The notes: a model not told the origin generated them from the sequence alone. DNA of 64,000 nt from Ancylostoma caninum (GCA_037903475.1 JBAJFG010000442.1:335001-399000); one strand, 5' to 3'; positions 13,045 through 27,800 are shown, counted from the first letter of the stretch. Numbers and translations: made by a program.

Positions 13045-14076
13045 GGGGAGGGTAGGTACCACCTAGGCGCATGTCTTGGAGTTGACAGCGTATCGGAACA
13101 CTTCTTCAAACAAGAGAAATTTCCTGGGAAATTTCCTTTTCCGGCTTTGAGAAAAAACACGCTCCAATGACGATTTCTTGTATCTGACAGGTCCTATAAC
13201 AAGTTTCAACGAGTTCTAGCGGGATCAAAGAGTTCCGTACTGAGATCGGTTTTTTGAGGATTTTAGCGTAAATTTGAGATGATTTAGGATGTCTTCGCTA
13301 AATGGTACGCATTTCTTGCTGAAAAACCATTCGTCGTATAAATAACGGTTTTTAAGTCACTTTTTTAGTGCTACCTGCTTTTTCTGAAACAAGCCTAGTA
13401 TGTAGGTATTTAGTAACCTATTTCGGAATCCGACTGGACTTAGTACTCCTCAATCGACACTGATCACCTATTGCTGTGCCCTGATCTCTTTTCTGTTAAG
13501 GCTAGACGCTAGACAAGAGTATTAATTATCCCGATAGAAAGTATTGAGGTAGCGTTCACTCTCACATTTCACAGCGAACCTGTTCAGAATTAAAAACAAA
13601 CTCGAGAAAACACTTGGACTTTCCCAGTTGATAATCTTCGTGGTCTTTAATCATAATTACAGTGTTGTACCCTACCATGTCGATCTACAGGAGTACGACG
13701 TGACGTAGTAGGTTGGACCACTGCCGGTCAGGTGAAGTGTCAAGAGTGCGGCAGTGGGACAGGTGAACCAAGCACTGCGTCACGGTGAGGTAATTAAATT
13801 AGGATTCTTAGGAGTTTACCTGGAACACGCCGGTTTAGAGACATAATAACAACAGCGTGAGCAGTATCAGAGGCATAGAAGAAGTAACCACGAACTCAGC
13901 ACTAAGCTGACTATGTTAATCGCATAGTGAAAACCGTCATTAGCCATTTTTGTAGTAAACCCGATCTCTGGGTGAATGCTGTTCCGGGGAGTTCATGATA
14001 TTTTGGCCCGTATGAATCACTGGAAGGATGGGTAACTTCATGTAAATAGATATGATTGCCTATGGGTAACAGCTAG

Positions 14077-14351
14077 CAGTGGCGGACGCAGACCCCCGAG
14101 AATGGGTAGGCAAATTTTTGAAATTACTTTACAAAACATATAAAAATTGTATTTTTATATGTTTTGTAAAGTAATTCTGTATTTTTTAATTTTTATTATT
14201 ACTTCCAATATAATTTTTGTTAATCATTCGTTATTCTAATTAATATTGTTACCAATTCTATTTATTATTATTGGGTCCCCAAAACAGCGGAGACCCCACT
14301 TCCCCCTCCCCCCCCTCCCCCCCTCCCGCCTACTTTCTGCGTCCGCCACTG
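14077..14351. mobile_element. hAT-like MITE
   Basis: A 275-bp copy of the same family with intact inverted ends. Flanks acagctag (14069-14076) and acagctaa (14352-14359) match at 7 of 8 bases. The interior contains a near-perfect inverted repeat built on GAAATTACTTTACAAAACAT. Confidence 0.87.
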
Positions 14352-15234
14352 ACAGCTAAGTATAGGCAACATTACGCATGAATAATCGTGTTGATGGGTT
14401 TTAGATGAGGGGTAAATCTGAGTACGGTAACACATTTACCGCTGGTAATCCCAATGATGCGTATGGGCTCAAGTCGGCGTATTCATCGTACCCCCTGGGT
14501 AAGAACACAGAGGGTTACTCAGTTGTCTTTTTGATGTGTGCGCTCAACAGAAATTGTATCTCACTTTGAGAGAGGCCAATGAAGACAAATCAAAAATAGG
14601 CCGCCTAGTAAAGGACAAAGTTGAAAAAACATAGGAAATACATAGGAAATATATATACTACAACATAGGAAATATCAAATTTCGTCGTGAGAAATAGAAG
14701 TAAGGAAGATGGCACTCAACAACAAAGAACTACAACGACAATTGTACACAGGAGAGCGTTGGGGCAAAGCCTGGAATCCATAATATTATGTCAAAAATAC
14801 ATGCATTCAGCCTGAATAGCAGTAATATGACACCTATCTGGAAGTAGTTCTTAGGGAATTACGTTGAAGCTGCTTTGAAAGAGATGAATATTCTCTTGAC
14901 TTGTAATTTTCCCACATTTTCTTGACGAAGAAATTGCATCCTGAGGTGAACTACCACTGTTTGTCCAGGAAAACCTTACCGAGAACCATTTTACCAGAAA
15001 CGTCAAATGCTTTGGCAAGGTTTTTACCCACTTTTGCATGTTGTCTGTATAGGGAAGGGAACGAAGCAGCAGGACGGCTTAGTAGTATTTTTTCCTTGTC
15101 AAAGCTATATTAAATTAGCTAAAAATGCGGCTTACCTGAAGGCTACTGGGTTTACATGCGTCATTGAGAGAATGGGTAATCTTATAACCCATCGGTAACG
15201 TTTCGGTATAGAAAATGTCAAGGATCGGTAAAGA

Positions 15235-15297
15235 TGTTGATGGGTGCCAGGTAAAGGGTAAATTTCGGTACGTCAACACGTTTACCATAGGTAAGCC
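15235..15297 (+). repeat. TTGATGGGT dispersed repeat
   Basis: GTTGATGGGTGCCAGGTAAA followed by GGGTAAATTTCGG and a TTTACCATAGGTAA end. Copies with clear similarity lie at 14390-14450 and 37371-37433. GTAAA and TTTAC motifs at the two ends give it a foldback shape. Confidence 0.55.
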
Positions 15298-18200
15298 ATC
15301 AAACAGATCATAAGGAAAGTAAAAAAAAATCATAAAAGAAAACCCATATCAATAATTCATCCGTACTCTGTTTTCCTGTTTGACTACAATTTGCCTTTTT
15401 CAAACCAAAAATTTTCCCACTCCTAGGAGAAATCACCTGTTTCCTCGCTTCACCTTTGTATGGACCAGAATAATAGTAGTGCTGTCGAGCTGAAAAGAAC
15501 CTTCCGATCCAATTAGGTGGGACCAAGTGGGGCAATCCCCAAGGGACAGCGACGAAGTCACAACTCATCTGCTGTTGGCAGCAGCTTCTGCTTTCCCAAT
15601 GACTGTTGGAGAATTTTGCACTCATTTCTGTTTTTCACTCACGGAATAGATCCTCGGGTAATTGGTCGCATTACTGAGAATCCCCTTGCACTCGGTGTGT
15701 TCCACAGTAGCTCATTTCCGTGGAGCATTCGTGTATTTGAGGGTGAGTTCGTGCTAGGAACGCTGGAAAAATTACCGTTTACGTAGTGGTAAACCAACTA
15801 TTTATGGTGGAGGAAGTGTTTTGCTCCATGGATGTCTGGAATCAGGCACGAATCTTGCAATTCCACTAACAGCATGTAGGGAAGGTGAGTAGTGTAATCA
15901 GATATGAAGTGATAAGCTGCACATGTTTTCCTCAAATTTCCATTACATGTGATCTAGAATTGTTTTTGCTTTGGTTTCCTCCCTCAGCTTAGATCACCTC
16001 CGTAGTCACGGTCATCTTGATCCACAGATTCTGCATTTGCAGTCACCGCTTCGCAACCGCTGCGCACTGTCACAGCAATGCAGTTTCGCTACGGTTATAA
16101 CCGGATTTCTATATTCTATGAATCTTTATCGGTACAACTGAGATTAAAAACAATACAAGAGCTAACAAGTTCCGATATATAGATAACAAACAAATTTACT
16201 AGGGCAATGGGGTAGGGATGGTGCCATGGCAAGGAAGAGCAGTGGCCACCCAACACTGCAAGCCGAAGTTGTAGTTCTATGAAGAGCAGTGGCCGCCAAC
16301 ACTGCTGATGTACATATGTGGGCTCCGGATACCAGTATAGTAGGTCCGTCAATCCTGCCAAGCCCAGCTTCGCTCGGATGTGAGGGGATGGGTGAGGATG
16401 TCCAGGAAACAATTGATTTTGTAACGGTAGTGGTCACATCTGAAATGACACAGCCAGTGCCTATTAGTTGCGGGGAAAGTACAATGAATGCTCACCAGAG
16501 TCTGAGAAAAATATAAACAGGTAAACAGGCAAGCTAGAAGTGCCCAGCTGAACGATAATATTTCTCGACTTTATTATGGAACGAGCGAGTAGATTTGGAA
16601 TAAATGATGTCCTGTGGGAGTTTGTCCCACAGCGGATTTGACATGCAAAGTGCGAGTACTGACAAGTCCTACCTGTCTACACCGGTATAAACAAGTTAGG
16701 ACCGACGTGGTACGCGTTGCCACGTGTTAGAGCCGTAGCGGAACTGCGTCGCGGCGAGGCTGCGTCGCGGTTGCGAAGCGGTTCTCCCATATGCAGCACG
16801 TTTGGATCACCGGGGTCACGAGAATCTCTGGTTCGTGGATTCACATAAATCCGCTTGCGCATATTCCCCACGGATAATTAATCGTGTATGAAGAGATCTA
16901 AAAAATGCGTTGAGTTAGGTAATAGACGAGCCGTTTGAGTTAATATCGAATTGAAAGCGTTTTCGAGTACAATTCGAGTGTTCGAACAATTTTATTTTCG
17001 ATTCCTCCGAATATTCAAGGTTCAGACTGACCGAATACTCGTCCAGTCCTAGTGCTGCCAGCTCGATCAATTCCCACTCGAATTTTGCCAGACTTTTCCT
17101 GGCTTCAATGGTGGACCATTAAAAAGGACCAAGAAAGGACCTCGACCAGCATGACCGTTCTCCGGAGTCCTTTTCATACATAATTTTCTATGTTTTTTGA
17201 GACCATCTGCACGATATATCTGTAGGAGAAATTTTTACCTCTTACTGAAATAATATTTCATTAATAAGAATAACCAGCATTTGATTTGAGCACGAATGAT
17301 TAGGCAACATGGAGTCAACCGACCGAAAGGAAGATAAAAAACGAAAGGAGATAAAAGGAGAAGCATTTGGAACCTTTCAAGCATTATAGGAGCGTGAAGT
17401 GGTTATTCTTCTAGAACCTTCCATCGCACATGATATTCAAGCTGTTCAAGCTGTGCTTTCGTAAATTGTGAGGCTCGGAACGAATTCTCTCAGCTATAGC
17501 TTCTTTCTAGTTAAACAACCCTAAATTTGGCATTGAATTCATTGAATTTCAGGCAGTTCAAAGTAGTTTATCTCGTCCAGCTATGATATAACCCATTCTG
17601 TTTGGTTCCACACTATTGCCACATTATCCTAATTATAATATGAATTTTCCAGCCATTTGGCCTCTAGCCAGCCTCTCTAGCCACATTTCGTGTAAAATTT
17701 GCCTCCAACCTAATCTCGTTCCATGTTTTCAACTGTTAACACCGAAAACAGAATTCCACGATAATCCTCTCCCATCTAGCCGTCTCCCGTAATCTTGGGC
17801 TCTCCGGCCACTCCCCCTCCCGACGCTCGACCGACTCCGCCCCACGCACCTTTCATCCGGAGCTCCATAGCTCTATGGACTCATTCTTTTTGTCCCACAA
17901 TCAGCTGAGCGATCTCGAATTCATTTCGCTTCACGTGCTTCATGGGCTGAGCTCAGGTAAACAGCGGTCTCTTATCAGATATGGACAGATGGATACATAG
18001 AATGACCTCATGAACTCCTCTTTTTAATTTCAAGATCTGGACTGCGATTCCTAATGAAATCAGCTGTTCCTTTGCTGATTGAGCTGGTATCATATTAAAA
18101 TTGTCTGGCTGGCCATTTTTTTTTGAATGTACAGTTCTTAGCCTTTGTCTGTGGGGTGCGTGATCTAAAAACGATGTGTTGAACACTTGTGACCATAGGC

Positions 18201-18338
18201 ATCTGCCATGTTTGAAAAGACGGTAGTTGTTGTAGTAGCAGAAGAACGCAGTATTTTCAAGCCTACTTTTTATCCACTTGCTCCGGTTTGACTAAGAGGC
18301 TTATTTCATTTTATTTTGATATTTCGGTATATATGTAT

Positions 18339-18570
18339 CAGTGGCGGACGTAGAAAGTGGGACGGAGTCGGGGGGGGGGGGGACTTTGGAGAAAAGGGGG
18401 TCGCCGCCGCTTTGAGGACCCTGATGGAAAATAAAATTAATAAAAAATATTGCGTATAATAATGAATAATTAATGAACATTATCTAAAATAAAGATAAAT
18501 TAATAAAAATAATAAAATAATAATAATAAAAATAAACTAATAACGACAAACTTGTACAAGTTTTTCATGG
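18339..18570. mobile_element. hAT-like MITE, 3'-truncated
   Basis: The left end CAGTGGCGGACGTAG, G-rich flank and AT-rich core match the other copies. The similarity stops after the AATAAACTAA stretch near 18550-18570 and no right inverted end follows, so this is a truncated copy. Confidence 0.7.
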
Positions 18571-19657
18571 TTCACTTTTTCATCTCGTAAAACACTCTTT
18601 CTGAGAATCTCCAGATTCTGAAAAAACTTTGAGATCCTGGAGACCAAATTTCTGCCCAAAACAAGCAAATCTAACTGTAGAACGTTTCTAGGACATTACT
18701 GGGGAAGAACTGATTCTCCGCCAGGAATGTTATAGGAGGATTTTTCTTCCGAAAGATATTTTTTGTTCTGGAAACATCATTCAATTTGAGATAGCCGTGG
18801 TGTTACATAGAATACGTACTGTCTAGTCCGCCTATGAGCATTTAACAAACTTATAATTAGAAGGGGTTCACCTAATTGTGCATACTTGTACACACTAGTT
18901 ATTTAAGATGTAAGGTAATTAATCAACGCATGCATGAAAGCTTTTTCTCGTTGAATGATATAAAAACGATATCTGCACATTTATCCCTGCACATGTAGCG
19001 TCAAGAAATCTAATGCATGCAATATTGGGTACTCGCTAGAAGACCATCCGTCATCCTACAGCACGGACTAGAAAATTTGCTGTCGTAGATGACCAGTTTT
19101 CCTTTTTCAAAATTACTGGCTCAGATATCCCTATGGAAATTGACTAGCGAGCCATATGACAATGAGAAGCGAGGTTCACAAGTTACATTATATACTAATG
19201 AAGCTCAATGAAACAGCACCACCTATAATATAATAGTAAGCGGTAGGGTAGCGAGAGAGGAGCAGTACAAATTTCCAAACTTTACTTATTTTTTCGTTTT
19301 CATGGAAGAAGGCCCAATAGAGTATTGTCTAAGTTTATTCAGCAGAGCAGCAGCGATGATTCCAGTCACGGGTCATCGATGTCCGATAATTTCTTTACCG
19401 GTTTTGTATTCAGGGCCATCTCCACCACTCCAAGACCTCGCTAATCAAGTTTTGCAGGAGTTACTTGGAGGCTAAAAACAACCTCAAGGAGGATTTTTCA
19501 TAGGAGATATGACGTCAAACTTCTATAGATGAAGTGAGGAGATGCTTCCATTGACGTTGGAGGGGCGTACGCACATATTTAGTAAACTATGGGTTGCAGG
19601 AAGTGTTTGCGTAAGCGGGAAAGTAATAACGTTGAAGAAGTGTTTTCCATCAGAGAA

Positions 19658-19841
19658 TAGGAAAAAGTCTGCCTGAGCGACGATTCCTTGATTTTCTTTT
19701 TTCTGTATTTTTCATGTATTCCGTTCCTCCTGTATTCCTGTTTTCCTTATGAATCATCATTTGCACACAAAGAAAGTGTAATACATGAAAAATACAGAAA
19801 AAAAATTAAGGAGTCGTCGCTCGGGCAGATCTTTTTCCTGT
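19658..19841. repeat. Foldback element
   Basis: Arms: left with AGGAAAAAGTCTGCCTGAGC then a TTTTTCTGTATTTTTCATGTA stretch; right with the complement (TACATGAAAAATACAG, then GCTCGGGCAGATCTTTTTCCT). About 184 bp, MITE-like. Confidence 0.65.
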
Positions 19842-20194
19842 TGGGCCCAGAGGATCACGTCCTTCTCATCCTACCATGCAGGTCTTAATACACGCTGTCG
19901 CAAAATCTATTTCTGGGAACTTGGGTATTTAAACCGAAGAAAAAAATTGAACTAATAACGAGACTTCTATGGCAGCAAGAAACACAAAAGGGAGTAACAA
20001 CAAAAAACAATATGAGTGGCATCAAGAGCCATTTTCTCCTGTAGCCCTCCTCGGATTCGACCGCGATTCCATGATATTTACGACCATGGTGAAAGGCATA
20101 GTTTGAGTAAATTTCATTCAATTAAATGTCCACGGATCCTTGATCCAGACTTTCGTGTGGTATCAATTCGCAGGTCATTTTTTTACTATTCATA

Positions 20195-20339
20195 CAGTCC
20201 TTCTCGAAAAGATAGACGGATTCCATGAATGCAGAATCGTGGCGGGACCTGGACGACGGATGCGGAGAGAGCATGCCCCAGGTGAGATCTACGCTAACAA
20301 ACCGCAAGCGCAATTCGTCTATCTTTTCGACAAGGACTG
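20195..20339. mobile_element. Small TA-flanked MITE
   Basis: A 145-bp element. The left end reads CAGTCCTTCTCGAAAAGATA and the right end is its complement with one change. TA on both sides fits a Tc1/mariner-type insertion. No coding capacity. Confidence 0.78.
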
Positions 20340-21289
20340 TAGTTGTACTCATTTGCGCATAATTTTGTGGCATTACGTATTTATATTTTCATTAATATGA
20401 CCCCACATGGGTCTGGCTCAAAGCATAGAAATGTGTATATTTGGGTTCTAGATTTAAAATTGTTACTACACATTGATGCGACCAGAAATAAACTTGTGTA
20501 ATGCTTTTACTATCAAGGACGGATAATGTGGCAAATGAGAAATGCAATTCAAATAACGTCCTTGTATAGAAAATATATATTTATCCCCAGGAAAAAGCTT
20601 TGAATGCACTTACTTCTCTTATTTCCTATCCCCTTTACGTTTTCCACGACATCTACAAACCAACAACGCTTTTTCCGAGAAATTTCCTGTGCAATTTCCT
20701 TTGCAGAAAATGAAAGCAGCAAATGATATCCTGCAAGCCAGTCCTTCAGCAATTTCTCGGATCTCATTATAGCGTGACGTCAATTTTTTTGCATGCAGTT
20801 TCAATAACCAATAAGCCATACTGTATAGTTGCGAACGCTCAAGCAACACTCGCTGGAGCATCTGTCGACTTTTGCAAGTCCCTCGTGCCATCTTTTAACT
20901 TTTTCTAAGAAAGTGCGCTACTCCTAGCATGACCTATGTTTGGAAAACCTTGGGAATTCCTTATTTTTGTTTGGAGCCCCATCCATTCAAAAATTCATTG
21001 ACCGAAAACAGGTGGTGATCTAGTGCCATGACCCATGACCAATCGTCTCGTTAGATTATCAGACACTTACCATCCGCGCGCGTCAGGCCCTGGTAAGACA
21101 CTGTATAAAAAGCTCCTAGTCCTGGTCTTTTTCCCACAGAAGACAGTTTTGATTCAAGATGATCAATAAAGTGCTAGAGTGAGTTCTGTCACCTTTTGAA
21201 CCACTTTTGACAATTTTTCTTCACAATTTCAATAGAAAAAAGGCTTGACACTACGCGTGAGGCCGGTAAATGTACGTGGACAGACTCGT

Positions 21290-21630
21290 TACGAAAGTTA
21301 TCGAACGCTCACAGTACCGCTCAGTTGTTTTCGCATCGCAGAAGGCTGTCTGGTCTGTTGCGTCGCACCACCCACGCAAGGCGGCAGGCCTGATGGTTGT
21401 CGGGCTTGCCGGAGTTGGTGTATTGCTTTCATTTTCCACCGTTTTTTTTTCGAGTCTTTGTTGAGAAACGGTGGAAAACATAAGCAAAAAACCAGAGCCG
21501 ATAACGCTCGACATCCGTAGCACCTACGTGGCCTGCCGCGGCGCGTTTGTGGTGCGGCGCGGCAGACCTGATGGGTGCATTTTCCGTGATGCAAAAATGA
21601 TTGACCGGCACTTTACCGATCTGCATGTAA
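21290..21630. repeat. Palindromic GC-rich interspersed repeat
   Basis: An inverted structure with a central hairpin around TTTTCCACCGTTT and AAACGGTGGAAAA. It ends in GATGCAAAAATGATTGACCGGCA. Related sequence occurs at 59560-59880 (GTGCAAAAATAATTGACCGGCA) and, less closely, at about 63000-63190 (TGCCGCGCCGCACCA; TTTTTCCACCGTTAAA). Many short frames on both strands here are by-products. Confidence 0.55.
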
Positions 21631-23213
21631 AGTCGCAGTAGGATGGCACACTGGAGACCCTGTAAGTTTCACTTTCTTCCAAAAAGGATAGTTCATACTT
21701 GGTCTAAGATAATGGGTAAAGCTCCATAGAGTGACTGTAGGTATCTTGCAAAAGCAAATGGTAAATAAATGTTCGTAGAAAGTTACAGAATCTATGCATT
21801 ATTTTTCTTTCAGCTAATTTTATCCGTCACTGCCAATGCAAAGATCAAATCACTAAAACAATTAATAATAACTAATAATACCGCGGAAAGTTCGTGTTTA
21901 GAAAATGACCCAAAAATTCTCAGGGGAAATTTTAAATCGCCAACTTCTTCAATTTCCCTTTTTTACGCATCGACGTAATATCCCACTGACTATCTGTCTC
22001 ATGAAACCGATCTAATTTCCTTTAACACTAGTTTCAAATCAGAATCACGTCTTAGCGCAATCACAGCTGAATATTGGAAATTAGCGGAAAATCGCATATA
22101 AGAGCCGTCAATCTGGCAGATTTCTATGTCTGCCTACTTACGTTGTCACTCCTAATTCCCATGACATGTACGGAGGCAGTGACGGCCACATATTTAGTAT
22201 CTGCGCTTTATTGTAGTAGATCATTCTGGGTGACGGTTACTGCGTTTTCGTTTCCGTTTCATGTTAGGGTAAGAATAGTTTTATTAGACTTACTAGGAAC
22301 TCCTCAGACATTAAAAATTTTTTTGGAAAATGTTGTTATCGCGTTCACTTTCGCATTTCTTAGTCATTTGCTGGAGTCTACCTGGAATTAAGGACATTGG
22401 GAAGAACCATTAGGACGCCGTGTAATTCTAACTGGGTGGTCTTCTTCAGCAGTTCCTTTAGGAAAGGATTTCCAATCACTACGGTTTAATCAACGAATCC
22501 ACTAGAATCTCTTTTCTGGTATTCCTTTGTCGAATGCCTGGGCTGGGATTCATGAAACGACAACCAAACAAGCTATGGTTAGCCTGACTGGTAATCGTAG
22601 AGACCATGTAATGCTAGGAAACGCAGGACGCGAAAGTTGGTTTGCTATCCCAGCCCTGATTGATTCTGGATAATCGAAAAGGGCAAAGCTATGAGAAAAC
22701 TTGGCATTCTACTTATCATCGGCACTGACGGGACGCTGATTATAATTTTAATACTTGAGCGCATAGAGAAGTTCATATCATCAAGAAAATATTAGATATG
22801 GGGGAGGCTTAGTGCTCCATTCTTAGCATGTGTCTTTTCTTCGAAAGAGACTCAATGCTCGTCTATATCTCGCGCGTTTGCTATGGGTTATCCAGGAGAA
22901 AGCAATAAGAGGTGGAATTTATCAAGGCTCTCTTGAGGGGGTTGTGAACTCCACGGTTATTGGAGATGAACGACATTTTCGATGCAAATTCGATTCAATT
23001 CCAGCATCTTCGCTGCTTTCCGTCACTGGATGGAAAGAATCTGTGGGGAAATACACTATTGAAGTGGCGATATTCTTCTATATGTATATTATCTTTTTTA
23101 TGTTGTGCAAATGAGATTTACCCTTACTTACATATTTATAGGGTATACTAACTGTGTGCCTAAATACTATACCTATGTACATTAACTGTTGTATTGTAGC
23201 AACATTTTGCTGT

Positions 23214-23241
23214 GTAAATAAATAAATAAATAAATAAATAG
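23214..23241 (+). repeat. AAAT microsatellite tail
   Basis: Six or more AAATA units following a short stem (gcaacattttgctgtg). Probably the tail of a retroposed repeat. Confidence 0.6.
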
Positions 23242-24870
23242 TCGTACTCTCAGTCGCTCCGCCTCGCAACCGCGACGCAGCACAGCAATGATGCTGCTCG
23301 CCAAAAATGATGAACTGGTTCTGACAAGTCCTAACACGCAACACGTGTGACAGGTCTTAACACGCATCGTCACAGGTTATAACAGTACTTCTCAGTGATA
23401 ACTCGTTACACTCCACGTCAGAACATGTCAGAACGAACCATGAGGCTTTACGGCCACAGAGCCGCATCGCGGGGCTGCTGCCCAGCGGTTGCGAAGCGGT
23501 TGACCGTGATTAGATCTCTGCAATGAGGTTTAATTCAATTTAGACGGGTGAGTGGGTGGAGGGGTACATGCTTTCCGAGCACGTTGTGAATCAAACCACA
23601 GAAAGTAAGTCCTTTTGAAAGCCAGGGCCTTTCACTCGGCAAAGTCCACCCTCACTTCTTTTCACTTCTTTTGAGGACCCATAAAAAATGCAAGGGCACA
23701 ATCCGTATTGCAGGAATTCAGAAAAACCCAGCACATACATGCTCGTTTCTGGCCAGTCATGCATATACACGATGTTTTTATGGTGGCTGGTGAAACTGCT
23801 CGTCATTGACTAACGAATACCTCACACCACATCTTCCTGTTTATCTTGTAATCCAGTAATCACACCACTCCACTGGTTCCACATTATTTCCGCTAGAGCT
23901 CTTTTACTAGGTTCCAACACGACAAACGCATACAGGACGTCGACATTTCGCAGCGTTTTCTGACTCTTCCGTTGATTATCTTCGAGAGCACTGGAAATTG
24001 CGTTATTAACGCATAAATATAGGAAAATAGATATGCAGCTTTTACTGGAAAGCAATTTCCTATAATGAAGTTTAGGCAAGAAAGCTCTAGAGTAATTAAT
24101 TCTGGGATTAGATCTTTGCACCAACGAGGGCAATCAGATTTCACAGTTCATTTCATTGTCTAAGGTTTGACGGACAAGGTGGGCGGGGGCGGGGTTTCAC
24201 GTCTCTGTGCTCTATGAGCAGTCTTCACAGACAGGGAAGTATTGGTCAGTCGCCTGTCTTAGCGAGAGAGGGACGGGTAGATCCACAGCTCCCCTGGCTG
24301 ATTTATACTTTTACAGCACTAGAATTCCCCATTTTTCTAATTTTTCTACCCTATTTTTCTCTATAGCTGTGCCTCCTCTCCAATTTTAAGTACTTGGTAG
24401 CTGCTTTATAGTTGCTTGTTCTTGAAAGATTCTAGGATAATTGAGAGAAACAACGTCATACTTAAGCAGTTCAGAATTTTCCCACACTCTGGAATGTGCC
24501 TATTTACACACCTCCGATTCCCACGCATCATTTCTGTTTATCCCTTATCCAGGACCCTTTAAACCCTAAACAGTTCTTACTACACCTCACTGCACAATGT
24601 CGGCTGTAAAACCCATATAAACGGCAAGAATGGCAAAGTGCTCTCCAAATTCAGACAGCACAGATCGCGCTCTTGGCAACAGTAAAAAAGTTGTCCATCC
24701 AGCTCCTAAAATGGTAGAATTGTGAGCTTTCAAATCCTCTCTCACTCCTCGAATCGAATCTCTTTGGCGTCTGCGTCTCTCTTTATCCCATGCTATTTCC
24801 CTTCCACTTCACGTCGCCTTGTTTCTTCAGTGTTAGTTTTTGGTAATGGATTTCCTCCCAGATTCCAGGT

Positions 24871-27800
24871 ATGATCTCCCTGCGATCGATCGTCGTGGTT
24901 GTTTTCTTCATCAGCTTCATCATCGGAGTAGTTGACGCCTTCTATTTGGGTTCGGATGGTGAGCGAGTTTGCTATACATTTTCGACGTCAAACCTGTGAA
25001 GAACCTTGAAATAATATACTACCAAAAATCCAAAATATAGTTTTATTGTCGTTTTCGTACAATAAGCTCTTATACGGGAAAAACAACCAGAGAGATATGC
25101 CTCCCCCTGTCCTCTTCTCGGTGGTGACGTTGCACATTTATGTATAGTGCAGACGCCGACAATGCTACCTTAATGGCCTTGTTTAAGAATATTTCAGATC
25201 ATTACTCAAAAAAATTTTTAGGAAATAGCCAATCTGATCTTTAGCAGCAGAATTTCCGCCTATTACGTCGCTAGGAAAACGGTTCATAGAAGAACCTTCT
25301 ACAGCGGAACTACTGAATAGATTAATTTAGCCAGATAAATAGCAATCATTTGCGAATAACGAGAAGAAATGTATAAAACTGCGTCAATTACCTTGTATTC
25401 CTGAGCCAGAGGAGCTTCTGTGGATTTTGCGACGTAAGCAGGTGACCTTGTAAGGAGGGGATCTATCTGTAGGATTATCCCGATTCTCCAGTAATCTTTG
25501 GGATTTAGCTCATTGCCTGCGATTACCGACGACAGCAGCTTCGAAGTCCCACCAATAGAGAGATTTATCTTCTAACCGAGCAGATCTACGGCCGCATATG
25601 AGTTCTATTTCAATAACATAAAAGGCAACGATGCGCCACGTTACACACTTCAGCAGAGCATCGACACGGCGACTGGGTTACCTAGTACTTTGATGCGTTA
25701 ACCTAGGTAGTAGGAAAGTCGAATCCGACGGATACGGATATTAGACGCCTTGCTATCCTGATAATGTAACTTGGCGCTTCGGTGGATAAGTGACGTAAGT
25801 GGGAATGCTGGCACACCGTCTTCATAGTCACTTTCTTCTTATTCAACAGCGCTACTGGTAATTATTTCTGTGCACCCATAGGATAACTCAACTTCAAAGC
25901 TAGGAACTGTTCAGTAATATTACCTTGACTGAACATAATCAGGTTCTTACTGGTGTTCCCGCGCCTGCTTACAGACCAAGCGCTAGGCCATTATTGGAAA
26001 GTGAGCTAACCTCCATTAGCGGCGAAAATAGCTCTCGAGATAACTCCTCCTAAGGAATCCTCTATCGCTGGTATCACTGAATTTTAGTGTAGGTCGATTT
26101 ATGCTCAGATTCGGAATCAATTCATTCTTATGAAGGCTGCGATAGCAGGGGAAACTCTTCCATTAAATAAATAAAACCGAATCGTCAAAAATATAAAAAA
26201 TGTAATAAAAATAATCAGCTGGAAATGAGCTGATCAAAAGCTTTCGTCTACTTTGTGCTAAATGTTGGCATAAGTCCTTGCGCTTTTTTCAAATGTAGTT
26301 TCCTCCGCCCATTCGTTATCTTTTGGCCATATTCATAAGTGGGTCGGAAGGGTTATTCATGCATTACAAGAAAATTACAGCCAATTTTTCGATTTAACAA
26401 TTTGATCAAGTTTCTAGCCTATGGAATGAGTGTCAAGCCCTCGAAAAACAGCAGTAACGAGACCTGCCACTTTTGGCGTTCAGGTGATGCTCAAAAAGCC
26501 ACCAAAACTGCTCGGCCAACCTGTGCTGACCAGGGAAGGACTCGTAATAAAATGTATACTGTCGAATTCAGTTTTCGATGCTGATCTCAAATCCGTCTTC
26601 CTTATCTGCTGCGGTGTTCTGTCTGAAGAGTTACGTGGCATGATTTAGGCTTGCTCAAGGCACCCAAAATTTGGCTTCTTGGATGTATTTTGCCAAGAGA
26701 TCGCGGAAGCTTATTTGAATCCAAAAGGATTTCATAAACAATATGTTGACATGTATGGAATAGTTTTCGCGCATATTTATAGCAGAATATAACTCGAAAA
26801 TCAGATTTGGCCAGTCTAGACAAGCTGAAATTATGCAACGTAACTCTTCACAGAGAATCCGCTGCAGATTAGGAAAACGGATTTGAGATCAGCATCGAAA
26901 ACTGGATTCAACGGTATACGTTTTATTACGAGTTGTTGGACTCCCTAGTATCCTTCCCCGATAAATATGAAAGAGACGTTTTGCCTAAAAATCAACTGAA
27001 TTAATACTTTTCAAAAACCTCGTGGCAGTAAAATTGCAGAGGAGAGAAAGCGCTTCCGAAAGGTGTGAAACAATTTATGGAAGAACGGCAATGGGACAAA
27101 ACAAACTGCGATTGAAAAAAGCGCAACAACTTAGATTAACACCCTATTACTTAATTTCGAGAATGTTCCGAACCAATGTGGGGATAAGATATCTCCTGGC
27201 ACCCTACTTTCTCGGACCATTATTGCTACGCCTGGTTTAAAATGCTCATGGGGAAAAATTCGGTTCTATATTTACATTTAATCGCATGATGATGACGTCA
27301 TGGTGAACAACTATTCCTATCTCACTCGAATCTACTTGATCCCACGGGGAAAGAGGAAGGAAACATTCTCACTAAGACCGGATGCTCGTTATCGCATCCA
27401 TAAAATTTTGCCACTTAATCTGTCATGTGCTGATGTCACTGATGTCACTTGTATCGGTGTTTTTTTTTCTTTCAAGAAATAGGAAGTGCAGTGGTGATGT
27501 CACGTCTAATCTACTGGATCAGCAGTTTATCTACGTGATTCAAAGTGAATGAGATGGAAATGGAAGCTTTACGCACGTTGATGGAGTCATGTACTCGTCC
27601 TAAGGGTTTTAACCGCTATTTTATTCCTACGTGTGACTTCCAAACTGCAAAACGCGAAAATAGTCTATCGGAAGAACCAGAGCAGTAACTAATCTGGCGA
27701 GACGAACGAGTAACTCCCAGCCAATCAGGCCAGGAGCCGTATCCAATATATTTGACCGTAGGAGGGAAAACACAGCGGGTATATTCCCATTCCCACTGGT

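Larger units (their letters stand above)
13045..19657. other. Region with repeats, no gene recognised
   Basis: Apart from the two MITEs (14077, 18339) and the TTGATGGGT repeats, there is a direct duplication of gaagagcagtggcc-aacactgc at 16230-16310 and a GCGTCGCGG-rich patch at 16710-16795. The latter is related to 23250-23300 and 23440-23510. Nothing else stands out. Confidence 0.5.
19842..24861. other. Region with repeats, then upstream region of the neuropeptide-like gene
   Basis: It contains the TA-flanked MITE at 20195, the palindromic repeat at 21290 and the CTAACACGCA/GTCGCGG-type repeat at 23250-23510. From about 24600 it forms the upstream region of the candidate neuropeptide gene. 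No TATA box or other promoter element is convincing. Confidence 0.45.

Noticed and set aside
21245..21626. Five overlapping frames of 64-98 codons on both strands
   Set aside because: They arise from the palindromic GC-rich repeat present elsewhere in the window.
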